From: OM182 bacterium MED-G28
Lineage (GTDB): Bacteria > Pseudomonadota > Gammaproteobacteria > Pseudomonadales > Pseudohongiellaceae
Direction: 5' to 3'
NCBI GenBank assembly: GCA_002457215.1
Contig: NTJZ01000003.1
Coordinates: 124,001 to 188,000, forward strand
Length of the DNA: 64,000 nt
This document shows, piece by piece, positions 1 to 8,569 of this stretch (position 1 is its first letter; each line of letters opens with the position of its first letter). Position numbers and translations under genes: made by a program. The notes beneath the pieces are model-generated. The model was not told the origin of the DNA. It saw nothing but the letters and a program-made list of their open reading frames with translations, and did not search any database.

Positions 1-289
1 ACGAATATACCAATAGCGCATAGAACAGGGAATTAATAAGATAAGCTGAAGCAAAGAGGTCGAAGCCGAGTAAACTGATGGCAGCAATTGTTAAAGAGTA
101 ACTTACCCAGGCATAATGTTGAATGGCAGCGGTGATTCCCTCATTGAGGGCTATGTCAGCGGTTCGAATATAAGCATAAGCGTCGTCGTTAGGCATGTTG
201 CTAATGAATAGACTTATCAATGAGACCAAGAGGCTAGCGCCTACCGCTATTAAGCGGATATCTATTCGTTGCCAGTTGTAACTACTCAC
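1..289 (-). CDS. Partial integral membrane protein, possibly GT-C type glycosyltransferase (3' end cut by window edge)
   Basis: The first 96 or so codons of a leftward gene that runs out of the window. The start is a GTG at 289; an in-frame TGA lies just upstream and GATGAG is a plausible ribosome binding site. A membrane segment covers roughly residues 12-30, followed by an Asp-Asp motif (NDDAYAYIR, about residues 34-42) and a second hydrophobic stretch. A DD motif in the first periplasmic loop after one membrane helix is typical of GT-C polyprenyl-phosphate-sugar transferases (ArnT/PMT-like), but too little is visible to be sure. It starts 21 bp after the lpxL stop, so the two are probably co-transcribed, which fits an envelope or sugar-transfer role. 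Confidence 0.55.
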   Translation of the reverse strand, partial: MSSYNWQRIDIRLIAVGASLLVSLISLFISNMPNDDAYAYIRTADIALNEGITAAIQHYAWVSYSLTIAAISLLGFDLFASAYLINSLFYALLVYS

Positions 290-310
290 AATGATTTCTC
301 ATCCAACATG

Positions 311-1246
311 TTAATAAGGCCGTGCTGATTTTCCCGCTTCTTGAGTTTTAAATCGTTTGTGTAACCATAAATATTGATCAGGCTTTTTTCTGATCGCTTC
401 TTCTATTATTTTGTTAATGATTATCGCATCACGCTCCTTATCGCCGGTCGGATAATTCTTAAGCGCTGGAGAGAAGTCTAAATGATAACCTGAATTATCT
501 GCATTACGATAATGACTATAAAACACAACTTCCGAATCATTAAAAGCTGCAAACCGGCTCGTAGCTGTTATCGTTGCTGCTTGGTTGCCGAAGAACGGAA
601 CAAAAACTGAATGCTTGGCACCGTAATCCTGGTCTGGTGCATACCAGAGAATATGACCTTGCTTAAGACCGCGCATTGCACCGCGAATGTCCTTGCGATC
701 GAGGACAGCCGGATGATGTCGAATCCGACCATTGTACATGGCAGCATCGAACAGTAGATTATTGTTAGGGCGGTAAGTGACATCCATTCTGCCGTTAAGG
801 TTGAATAGAAAACCACCAAATTCAAGTGTCGTAAAATGCGCACATAGTAAGAGCACACCTTTTCTTTTTGCTACAGCAGTTTCTAAATTTTCCAGCCCCG
901 ACACAGTTACTCGATCTCTGAATTCTTCTGGCTCCCTGTGCCAGGCGATGGCTATTTCAATTAGACCAATAGCATTGGAGATAAAGGTTTTTCGAACTAA
1001 CTGGTTCAGCGCTTTTTCATTCAACTCAGGGAAACACAAGCGTAGGTTCACTTCGCAAATGTGTTTACGTTCAAGTGCCAAGAAATAAGTAATAACTCCT
1101 AGTAACTGTCCGACTTTGATTTGGATAGCGAATGGCAATCGGGCAACAGCCCACATTAGACCCAGTCCCATCCAGGTAGGCCAATAGCGAGGAGCCAAAT
1201 ATTGGCTCATGGGTCGGTATTCTGGGTGCAGTTCAGGCTCAGACAT
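311..1246 (-). CDS. lpxL: Lipid A biosynthesis lauroyl/acyl transferase (LpxL/HtrB family)
   Basis: Transfers a secondary acyl chain from acyl-ACP onto Kdo2-lipid IVA at the inner face of the inner membrane. The 311-residue protein has the family length. The catalytic H-x4-D/E motif is HFTTLE (His137, Glu142), and the C-terminal WLHKRFKT signature is present. A hydrophobic N-terminal stretch around residues 25-58 would anchor it. I start it at the ATG at 1246; a GTG two codons upstream (1252) is the alternative. It is divergent from hldE, so two LPS genes share the 1247-1517 intergenic region. Substrate position (LpxL, LpxP or LpxM type) cannot be settled from sequence alone, but the HFTTLE form favours LpxL/LpxP. 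Confidence 0.9.
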   Translation of the reverse strand: MSEPELHPEYRPMSQYLAPRYWPTWMGLGLMWAVARLPFAIQIKVGQLLGVITYFLALERKHICEVNLRLCFPELNEKALNQLVRKTFISNAIGLIEIAIAWHREPEEFRDRVTVSGLENLETAVAKRKGVLLLCAHFTTLEFGGFLFNLNGRMDVTYRPNNNLLFDAAMYNGRIRHHPAVLDRKDIRGAMRGLKQGHILWYAPDQDYGAKHSVFVPFFGNQAATITATSRFAAFNDSEVVFYSHYRNADNSGYHLDFSPALKNYPTGDKERDAIIINKIIEEAIRKKPDQYLWLHKRFKTQEAGKSARPY

Positions 1247-1464
1247 CGCCACTTAGCTCTAAATCCATATTGTGCGAGTTCGAATTGTAGCAGATGCTCT
1301 TCTCAACCTCATTTTAGGGATGGTTGGTACAAAAAGGACAAAACACACGACTTATTTCCCACATTTTAAAAATTAATGCCTATATTTTCGATAAATATCC
1401 CACTTTCTAGAAAAAAAGGGGGATCTATTGATTAGCCAACACCTCTAAACAACTAGTATCGCTG

Positions 1465-1473
1465 TGGTATGAT
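1465..1473 (+). promoter_or_regulatory. Possible extended -10 promoter of hldE
   Basis: The string TGGTATGAT matches the extended -10 pattern TGnTATAAT with one mismatch and lies about 45 bp before the hldE start. There is no convincing -35 at the matching distance, as expected for extended -10 promoters. A GGAG ribosome binding site (1507-1510) precedes the ATG. Confidence 0.35.
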
Positions 1474-1517
1474 CACCCCCCAAGATTCGAGCTGTTCGTC
1501 CTAATTGGAGAAAAAAG

Positions 1518-2948
1518 ATGAAGCTTGAGATGCCGGCCTTTCAAGAGGCGCGGCTATTAGTAATTGGCGATGTCATGCTAGACCGCTATTGGCACGGCGC
1601 TGCTTCCCGTGTCTCGCCCGAAGCGCCGGTGGCAGTGGTCAGGGTCGGGAATCGGGAAGACAGACCTGGTGGAGCAGGTAACGTTGCCTTGAACATTGCA
1701 GCCTTAGGGTCAGCTACCCGCTTGATAGGTATTGTCGGAGAAGACGAAACTGGGAGCGAATTACATTCCCGGTTGAGCGCCGCTGGGGTCTACTGCGACT
1801 TTATAAAATCGGATGATAAGCCAACGATTACCAAACTGCGGGTAATCAGCCAGCATCAACAGCTTATCCGACTCGACTTTGAACAACCTTTCGAGCCGGC
1901 GGATATACATGGATTGTTTGAAAAGGCGAAGGCCTTAATTGACGACACGCAGGTACTCGTTCTCTCAGACTATGACAAAGGCGCATTGCAGGAAATACAG
2001 CAACTAATTGAATTGGGTCGCAGTCATGGCATACCAATCATTGTCGACCCTAAAGGCTCTAATTTTGAAAAGTATCGAGGTGCTACTTTAATTACCCCTA
2101 ATCTAACTGAATTCGAAGAAGTAGTAGGCCATTGCCAAAACGAAGAAGAATTAGTCAATAAAGGCTTAAGGCTTGTCAGTGACTTGGATTTGGAAGCGAT
2201 GCTAATCACACGTGGTGAACATGGTATGACTTTGATCAGACCAGATTCACCGGAATTACATTTGCCAGCGCGCGCACAAGAAGTTTTTGATGTAACCGGT
2301 GCTGGCGACACCGTTATTGGTGTTCTAGCGGCAGCAATGGCAGCAGGTGATAATTTAGCTGACGCAACAGCTTTGGCCAATCTATCCGCAGGATTGGTAG
2401 TGGGCAAGTTAGGTACTGCTGCGATAAGTGGCCCTGAGCTGCGTCGTGCAATACTAGCGGAGCAGAATTCTGGGCGAGGTGTAATGACTTCTGAGCAATT
2501 ATTGTTCGCAGTCCAAGATGCAAAAGCGCACGGTGAAAAAATAGTATTTACTAATGGTTGCTTCGATATAATTCATGCCGGTCATGTTGGCTACCTAGCA
2601 GAGGCGAAAGGATTTGGTGATCGACTCATTGTTGCGATTAACAACGATGAATCTGTTCGTAGAGTTAAAGGGCCAGGTCGGCCAATTAATCCTGTAGAAA
2701 GACGTATGGCTGTTTTAGCAGGACTCGAAGCCGTAGACTGGGTAGTTAATTTCTCAGAAGATACTCCAGAAAAACTATTACAGAAACTTCAGCCTGAAGT
2801 ATTGGTTAAAGGCGGCGACTATACGCTCGATCAGGTAGTTGGTGGAGAGTTTGTCCAATCTTATGGTGGTATAGTAAAAGCACTTGAGTTTCTTGATAAT
2901 TGCTCGACATCAGCTATCGTTGAGAAGATGAAAGAAGTTGGTGAGTAA
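1518..2948 (+). CDS. hldE: Bifunctional heptose-7-phosphate kinase / heptose-1-phosphate adenylyltransferase
   Basis: Makes ADP-D-glycero-beta-D-manno-heptose for the LPS inner core, supplying both the kinase and the nucleotidyltransferase step. Residues 1 to about 315 are a PfkB/ribokinase-type kinase with GGAGNVALN near the N-terminus and the anion-hole motif TGAGDTV around 258-264. Residues from about 340 are a cytidylyltransferase-like domain with the TNGCFDIIHAGH signature near 343-355. The 476-residue length matches the fused HldE of Enterobacteria and Pseudomonas. The ATG is preceded by GGAG at 8-11 bp. It is near lpxL and waaA, so the region is an LPS-core neighbourhood. Confidence 0.96.
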   Translation: MKLEMPAFQEARLLVIGDVMLDRYWHGAASRVSPEAPVAVVRVGNREDRPGGAGNVALNIAALGSATRLIGIVGEDETGSELHSRLSAAGVYCDFIKSDDKPTITKLRVISQHQQLIRLDFEQPFEPADIHGLFEKAKALIDDTQVLVLSDYDKGALQEIQQLIELGRSHGIPIIVDPKGSNFEKYRGATLITPNLTEFEEVVGHCQNEEELVNKGLRLVSDLDLEAMLITRGEHGMTLIRPDSPELHLPARAQEVFDVTGAGDTVIGVLAAAMAAGDNLADATALANLSAGLVVGKLGTAAISGPELRRAILAEQNSGRGVMTSEQLLFAVQDAKAHGEKIVFTNGCFDIIHAGHVGYLAEAKGFGDRLIVAINNDESVRRVKGPGRPINPVERRMAVLAGLEAVDWVVNFSEDTPEKLLQKLQPEVLVKGGDYTLDQVVGGEFVQSYGGIVKALEFLDNCSTSAIVEKMKEVGE

Positions 2949-2968
2949 TAGTTTTTATTTCCAACAAA

Positions 2969-3745
2969 CTAAGCCAAAACTTTTATTGCAGTTTGCACAT
3001 TAGCTTCCAAATGCGCTGAGCTAATTGTACCGAATATTATACTTGTGACGCCTGGGTGATTTAGTGAAAACTCAAAGTTTTTCTCGACACCACCTTTACA
3101 ATTATGACCACTATTGAGAGCTTTCTTAATTAACACACCCTTTCTATTTGTCAGCGCGTGGTCTATTACTATCTCGTCTTTGCTACAGGTGGGATTGTAA
3201 GTCACCATGACAGCATCAGTTAAATCTACCGCTTTTTGACCGCCCTCGATGCTCTTGGTGGACATCCCAATTGCTCTGATAAGCCCGCGTTCTTTAAGCT
3301 TGGATAAGGCCTCCAAACAATCTGTTGATTCAATAATTGCTACGTCATTACCATCAGAATGTATCAAAACTAAATCCAAATAATCTGTGTTTAGGTTGAG
3401 CAAGCTTCTTTCGACGCTCTTTCGTATATGAGTCGCAGAATAATCATAAAAAGACTTACCTGTAACAAACTCTTCGCCAACCTTAGTACAGATTACCCAA
3501 TCCTTACGATCACTTAGTAATCGGCCAAGACGTTGTTCACTGCTGCCGTAAGCTGGTGCGGTGTCCAATAAGTTGATGCCGAGAGATTTTGCCTGGTCTA
3601 TCAGCGAAACGATTTCTTCATCGGAAGGCAGAGCAAAATTCGAAGGGTACTTAACCTCCTGATTACGGCCAAATTTAACCGTCCCCAAACCAACACAAGA
3701 AACAGAGATACCTGACTGACCTAGCTCGCGATGCTCTAAAGACAT
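2969..3745 (-). CDS. Aldo/keto reductase family protein
   Basis: NAD(P)H-dependent oxidoreductase of the AKR superfamily (TIM barrel), 258 residues from the ATG at 3745; a TTG two codons upstream is possible. Seen in order: the N-terminal GLGTVKFG segment, the DTAPAYG motif with the catalytic Asp and Tyr, the Lys of ICTKVGEEF, and the His-containing LVLIHSDGND that completes the Asp-Tyr-Lys-His tetrad. It starts only a few bases after the FAD oxidoreductase stop, so the two are almost certainly one transcription unit. The substrate is unknown. The pair sits between the LPS genes hldE and waaA but nothing in the sequence ties it to LPS chemistry. Confidence 0.85.
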   Translation of the reverse strand: MSLEHRELGQSGISVSCVGLGTVKFGRNQEVKYPSNFALPSDEEIVSLIDQAKSLGINLLDTAPAYGSSEQRLGRLLSDRKDWVICTKVGEEFVTGKSFYDYSATHIRKSVERSLLNLNTDYLDLVLIHSDGNDVAIIESTDCLEALSKLKERGLIRAIGMSTKSIEGGQKAVDLTDAVMVTYNPTCSKDEIVIDHALTNRKGVLIKKALNSGHNCKGGVEKNFEFSLNHPGVTSIIFGTISSAHLEANVQTAIKVLA

Positions 3746-3751
3746 TAACAA

Positions 3752-4963
3752 CTAATCCCAATAGTTCTGTGCTAATCCTGGCTGTGCTAACAGCTCACTA
3801 AGCGCATTTATTGCGCCATTGCTTGTAGAAGCAGTAACGGAGTCTCTACGTAGCGCGTTGACTACTTTATCGGCCAAAGAAGGTGTAAGAGTAAGTTTGG
3901 TTGGCCATGCAGTTATAATATTAGCTTCTGACAATAGGTAAGCATCATCAGGGCGATAATTATTGCCAATATTCGCCTCCGCTCGATTGATTATAAAGCT
4001 GTCCCATTCTGCAGCAGAAGTATCAAGCCTTGGAAACAATTTACGTACTAAGTTCTTTGCTACCTTTAATTGCTCAGACTGATTTTTACGCACGCCTGCC
4101 TCAGCCAATTCGCCTCCCAAATACCAGACGGTTTGCCCTTGTTGATCTGCATGAGAAGTTATTGTCAGTTTTGGTGTAAGACTAAAATTATCACCAACAC
4201 AGTGTACAAAAACTCTAGGCAGTTGTGAGCTTTTTAAATAGACCATATGCAGTGGCCTAACTTGAGCCTTAACGGACTGAATGTTAGTTTGTGCAATGAG
4301 TTCGGCGTTTCCTTCACCGGCACAAAAAATAAATCGCTCCGCTTCAATGACAATTTCTTGATTATCAGAATTCAAAACCAGGGAATAGTTTGATATGTCT
4401 CCGCCCTTGGTAAAATGATAATTATCCTTTTCAATAGAGAAGATAGGAGGCGAGACTGTAGATACATTATCGCGAAGCTTTTTTACCAAAGAAGAAGAAT
4501 CAATTACAAAATCAGGCAGTTCGTATAATGTTCCATCAATTACATTATTTTTGAAGAATTCCGGATACCGTTCTGGTTCAAGCGAATGAACTCGACCGGC
4601 TAGACTCTTACTGCCAAGAAATGTTTTTAGCTTAGAGCGAAGGCTACCATCTGACCACATATAGTAATTGTCGCTTAGAATTAAAACTCCAGTTAAATCC
4701 ACGTCACCATTTCCCTTTAAGCATTGTTGCCAAGCTTTGGGCATGGAGGCGATTGCATTTGCCGCCTCAGTGAATGAGCCACCCAGGGCATATTTTAGGC
4801 CGCCATGTATAATTCCTTGGGATGCAAAAGTCTGGCCCCCTCCAAGGAACTCAGTTTCAACGAGAAGAGGATGATATCCTTCATTTTTCAGCCGATTCAG
4901 TAACCACAGGCCGGCTATACCGCCGCCAAATATAACTATGTCTGTTGAATAGCGTAATGTCAT
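3752..4963 (-). CDS. FAD-dependent oxidoreductase (DAO family)
   Basis: A 403-residue flavoprotein. The N-terminal FGGGIAGLWLLNRL is a Rossmann GxGxxG-type FAD-binding motif (about residues 12-25), followed by an acidic strand end (LLVETE) and GGGQTFASQGIIHGG, a D-amino-acid-oxidase/glycerol-3-phosphate-dehydrogenase-like flavin-contact region. FCAGEGNAELI near residue 215-225 is the second dinucleotide-contact motif. No membrane segment is seen. It is followed directly by the aldo/keto reductase gene, implying a shared pathway. The substrate is not identifiable from sequence. Confidence 0.8.
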   Translation of the reverse strand: MTLRYSTDIVIFGGGIAGLWLLNRLKNEGYHPLLVETEFLGGGQTFASQGIIHGGLKYALGGSFTEAANAIASMPKAWQQCLKGNGDVDLTGVLILSDNYYMWSDGSLRSKLKTFLGSKSLAGRVHSLEPERYPEFFKNNVIDGTLYELPDFVIDSSSLVKKLRDNVSTVSPPIFSIEKDNYHFTKGGDISNYSLVLNSDNQEIVIEAERFIFCAGEGNAELIAQTNIQSVKAQVRPLHMVYLKSSQLPRVFVHCVGDNFSLTPKLTITSHADQQGQTVWYLGGELAEAGVRKNQSEQLKVAKNLVRKLFPRLDTSAAEWDSFIINRAEANIGNNYRPDDAYLLSEANIITAWPTKLTLTPSLADKVVNALRRDSVTASTSNGAINALSELLAQPGLAQNYWD

Positions 4964-5076
4964 TGGTTACCTTTACAAGTCGACAAGATGCTTTGCTCAA
5001 ACCGACTAGAGTATATCGACATCAATCTTATTTTCCCAACTAGAGACGAAGGCGCAGACCTAACACTTATTTAACT

Positions 5077-6354
5077 ATGTTGAGAGTTCTTTATAGCCTT
5101 ATTTTGTATCTATCTGTGCCACTGATAATTGTGCGATTATATTACCGGGGTATTCGCGCTCCTGGTTATAGGCAAAGAATCTTAGAGAGATTTGGCCACT
5201 TTACACCCCCGGCGGATTTTGATCGACAGAAAACAACGATTTGGATTCATGCCGTGTCAGTTGGGGAAACCTATGCAGCACAGCCTCTAGTTAAGGCCCT
5301 GCAACAATCTTACCCAGATTCTCAATTCTTAATAACATCCATGACGCCGACAGGCTCTGAAAGTGTTAAGACGCTCTTTAATGGCTCTGTATTTCACGCT
5401 TATCTACCATATGATCTGCCCATGGCGATCAGGCGCTTCCTGGATACTATTAACCCCGATCTGCTAATCATTATGGAAACAGAGCTATGGCCTAACTTAA
5501 TTTATCACTGCAAGCAGCGTGATATGAAAATCCTTCTGGCAAATGCTAGATTGTCAGAAAAATCGGCGTTGGGCTATGAGAAAATTTCAGGCCTCATGTA
5601 CAAAATGCTGCAATCCTTTGATGCGATTGCTGCACAATCAAAAGAGGATGCGGATAGACTTCAAGCATTGGGAGCAGATATTGAAGAGCTCAAAGTGACT
5701 GGTAGCTTAAAATTTCATGTACAAAAAAACGCAGGTCTAAATTCTGACGAACCTTTCTTCGATGCTATTAAGGCATCAAATCGTGTTGTAATAATTGCAG
5801 CGAGTACTCGTGAGGGCGAAGAAGAAAAAGTACTAGAAGCTTACAAAGATGTGCAAAGTAAAAACTCCAATGTACTTTTATTATTGGTACCCAGGCATCC
5901 AGAAAGATTTGATGAGGTTGCGGCTTTGTGTGAGCGATCGCAATTGCAAACCATGCGGCGATCATTACCTCAACCTGCAATAAATGATATGAAAATTATT
6001 GTTGGTGACAGCATGGGAGAAATGGCGAGATATTATTCTGTCGCTAATATTGCATTTGTTGGAGGCAGTCTCGTTAACACCGGCTGCCAAAACGTCTTAG
6101 AACCAGCTGCATTCGCTTTACCAATATTAGTAGGGCCATCTCAATTTAATTTTGCGCAGATTTGTAATCAGCTTGAATCTGCTGGAGGTATGCTAACAGT
6201 AAGTGATGAAAGGGGGCTCACTGCGTCTCTTAACCAACTGGTTGAAAATGAAGCTTTACGTAGGCAAATGGGAGCTGCTTCGAAGTCAGTCGTCGAAGCA
6301 AACCAGCAGGCATTGCCTGCATTGCTCCATATAATAGACAAGCTAATTAGCTAA
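5077..6354 (+). CDS. waaA: 3-deoxy-D-manno-octulosonic acid transferase (Kdo transferase)
   Basis: Adds Kdo from CMP-Kdo to lipid IVA, the first committed step of LPS core assembly at the cytoplasmic face of the inner membrane. The 425-residue length is standard. Seen: an N-terminal membrane anchor (LYSLILYLSVPLIIV), the Kdo-transferase N-domain with WIHAVSVGET near residue 60-70 containing the conserved catalytic Glu region, METELWPN around 130, and a GT-B C-terminal domain with FVGGSLVNTGCQNVLEPAAF near 328-347. It converges with pepQ, with 11 bp between the two stops. No clear ribosome binding site is visible before the ATG. Confidence 0.95.
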   Translation: MLRVLYSLILYLSVPLIIVRLYYRGIRAPGYRQRILERFGHFTPPADFDRQKTTIWIHAVSVGETYAAQPLVKALQQSYPDSQFLITSMTPTGSESVKTLFNGSVFHAYLPYDLPMAIRRFLDTINPDLLIIMETELWPNLIYHCKQRDMKILLANARLSEKSALGYEKISGLMYKMLQSFDAIAAQSKEDADRLQALGADIEELKVTGSLKFHVQKNAGLNSDEPFFDAIKASNRVVIIAASTREGEEEKVLEAYKDVQSKNSNVLLLLVPRHPERFDEVAALCERSQLQTMRRSLPQPAINDMKIIVGDSMGEMARYYSVANIAFVGGSLVNTGCQNVLEPAAFALPILVGPSQFNFAQICNQLESAGGMLTVSDERGLTASLNQLVENEALRRQMGAASKSVVEANQQALPALLHIIDKLIS

Positions 6355-6365
6355 TCGAGGCTAGC

Positions 6366-7754
6366 TTACTCGAATTGACGAGTTAGATTCTCTACTCCAT
6401 CATTCGTAACAAGCACATTGTCTTCGACTCTTATACCGCCGCAACAGTAGAGCTCTTCTACCAGCTTCCAATTGATAAATTTACTTCTTGATTCACTCCT
6501 TACTGGCTCCAATAAGAGTGGTATAAAGTAGCAACCTGGCTCGATAGTAAACACCATATTGACGTCAAGCTGTCGAGTATTGCGAAGTGTTGAGATGTCG
6601 GTCGGAGGCGTCTGTATTGATCCAGCAATATCTTGTTGATGTCCACCTACGTCATGAACTTGTATACCTAACAAATGGCCAACACCATGGGGCATAAACA
6701 AATGCGGTATTTTTAATTCGATTAAATCCAGCAAAGACCCTCGACAAATCTCGAGATCGATTAGGAGCTGAGCTATTTGGGCTAGTGCAGCGAGGTGAAT
6801 GTCCGGATAGTTGACGCCGGGTTTGACCATGGCGACTAATTGCTGCTCTATGCGCTCGATTCCAGTCAATAAAGCCTTAAATGCTTTATGTACACTTGGC
6901 TTAACTGATGTGCGAGTTATATCGGAGCCATAACCATTTACGCGATAGCCAGCATCGATCAATAAAACTTTACTGCCGTCGGCGGGTATGCGTCTTTTGT
7001 GCTGATAATGCAAAATAGCTGCCTTTTCATCCAGTGCAACGATATTGGTGTAGGGGCTTTCGTCTTCGAGCAAAGTACAGGCTTGTAAATACGCCATGTG
7101 AATTTCATATTCATTGCCACCATCAAGAAACTTCTGGCGTGCGGCATTGTGCCCAGTAAGCGCTAATCGATTTGCGGCTTTAAGTTGTTCGACCTCATAA
7201 GCTGTCTTGTAGGCTCGTTGAAAGTCCAGATAGCGGATTACGGTTTGGGGATTTAGCCATTCTGTTTTGATACCTAAATCAGTCGCCAACGATTCATTAG
7301 GCCCAAGATAACCGAGCTGCCCAATTATGTTCTTAGGCAAATGCTTGGCGATTTCCTGTGCAGTACTTAAACGGATAATGCGAAAACAGTCGGCCCACCA
7401 ACTGTTGTTCTCGATTCCTTGATCATACCAATAGTCTTCAGGGACGATTTGGAAGTAAATCGGCTGTTCGCCCGAGCGGAAATAAACAAATTGATCTGGC
7501 CTATTTACGGGCAACCAGTGGATTAAGTGCCCAAAGGACTGAAAGGCAATACCTCGATCATCACCATAGTAATGGCCTTCGCAACCACTGTGCACGAGCA
7601 AAGCTCGCAGACCTCCGCCCTTTTCGATACAGTTGGAAAGAGCTGCCTCATAGTTAATTACGAGAGTTGCAATATGTTGTGTAAAAAGATCTTTAGTCAA
7701 AGCCGGGCACTTGTTTATTGTTCGGTGAGGCTTCGAATTATACTGCTTCTTCAC
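6366..7754 (-). CDS. pepQ: Xaa-Pro dipeptidase
   Basis: Cytoplasmic metallopeptidase that cleaves dipeptides with C-terminal proline; members also hydrolyse some organophosphates. The M24 pita-bread fold metal ligands are all visible: two Asp in LIDAGYRVNGYGSDITRT, His in HGVGHLLGIQVHDVGG, Glu in VFTIEPGCYF and Glu in GGIRVEDNVL. Blocks such as NIVALDEKAAILHYQ match E. coli PepQ closely. At 462 residues from a GTG start it is about 20 longer than the E. coli protein, mostly at the N-terminus, where no internal Met offers a shorter start. It ends 11 bp from the waaA stop on the other strand. Confidence 0.93.
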   Translation of the reverse strand: MKKQYNSKPHRTINKCPALTKDLFTQHIATLVINYEAALSNCIEKGGGLRALLVHSGCEGHYYGDDRGIAFQSFGHLIHWLPVNRPDQFVYFRSGEQPIYFQIVPEDYWYDQGIENNSWWADCFRIIRLSTAQEIAKHLPKNIIGQLGYLGPNESLATDLGIKTEWLNPQTVIRYLDFQRAYKTAYEVEQLKAANRLALTGHNAARQKFLDGGNEYEIHMAYLQACTLLEDESPYTNIVALDEKAAILHYQHKRRIPADGSKVLLIDAGYRVNGYGSDITRTSVKPSVHKAFKALLTGIERIEQQLVAMVKPGVNYPDIHLAALAQIAQLLIDLEICRGSLLDLIELKIPHLFMPHGVGHLLGIQVHDVGGHQQDIAGSIQTPPTDISTLRNTRQLDVNMVFTIEPGCYFIPLLLEPVRSESRSKFINWKLVEELYCCGGIRVEDNVLVTNDGVENLTRQFE

Positions 7755-8073
7755 TGAATAAAGACAAACAAATTTAGTAGGAAAGATTTAAGCTTTATCT
7801 CATGCTTTTGCTGATAATGCTGATCTTTACAGTTCTTTCACTAAAACTTCAGATGTGGATTGCTTCGGTTTTAAAAGCCAGTGCTGCCGACACTTATTCA
7901 TTTAAGCTACAACAATTTAGCTCATTGAAAAAGAGTATTTGGCTTAAGTAATTTGTGTGTACTTACAGTATCGATTTCAATATTAATAGCAGCAGCCGAA
8001 TAAATTAAGCTTTTATAATTGCACTCTTAATTTATTTAAATTACTTTTAGACTAAATGATTATGGAGACACTT
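7755..8073. other. Intergenic stretch without a supported gene
   Basis: AT-rich region between the divergent pepQ and DUF1330 genes. It must carry both promoters, but I see no consensus pair I trust. A 49-codon open frame at 7802-7951 (+) with a hydrophobic N-terminus lacks a properly placed ribosome binding site and is not called. Confidence 0.5.
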
Positions 8074-8394
8074 ATGTCTGAGATACCGGCTTATATGATT
8101 GCTAATCTCGTTGTGCGTGATACGGACGAGTATCGAAAATATGAAAAAGGGTTTTTTCCAATTCTGAAACGTTTTGGTGGTGAATTTTTCACCTATGACG
8201 ACAGTCATGAAATCTTGGAGGGTTCTGAGCCAATAAAAGGGCGAATAATTCTATTCAAATTTCCTTCCGAGCAGGCTGCCAAAGATTGGTACAACGACGA
8301 CGAGTATCAAGCGTTATCTGAATTTAGACGCGCTGGCACCCATTTGAATTCTCTAACACTTGTACATGGCCTGCAACCAAGAAATACCGGATAA
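8074..8394 (+). CDS. DUF1330 family protein
   Basis: A 106-residue protein of the dimeric alpha-beta barrel (ferredoxin-like) DUF1330 family, recognisable from IANLVVRDTDEYRKYEKGF at the start, GGEFFTYDDSHEILEG in the middle and the KFPSEQAAKDWYNDDEYQALSEFRR block, all typical. Family members have no established reaction. The start chosen is the ATG at 8074 because GGAGA (8064-8068) sits 5 bp before it; ATGs at 8056 and 8062 lie before or inside that site. It appears to be a single-gene unit. Confidence 0.85.
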   Translation: MSEIPAYMIANLVVRDTDEYRKYEKGFFPILKRFGGEFFTYDDSHEILEGSEPIKGRIILFKFPSEQAAKDWYNDDEYQALSEFRRAGTHLNSLTLVHGLQPRNTG

Positions 8395-8569
8395 TTATGT
8401 AATATAGTAGGTTCAATTAAATTAATTGACGGTCTCCTGACGGCCTCACAAACACAATTAGGTAGAATGGGAAGTATATTTTCTGTTGTTCAATCACAGT
8501 GAATCTTTATTGTGAGAGACACACAGCTCGCACGTCGCTCCAATGGAAAAATGCTAGGTTAACTTCGCT

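Noticed and set aside
7802..7951. 49-codon open frame with hydrophobic N-terminus
   Set aside because: No properly spaced ribosome binding site and no recognisable similarity; open frames of this length are common by chance.
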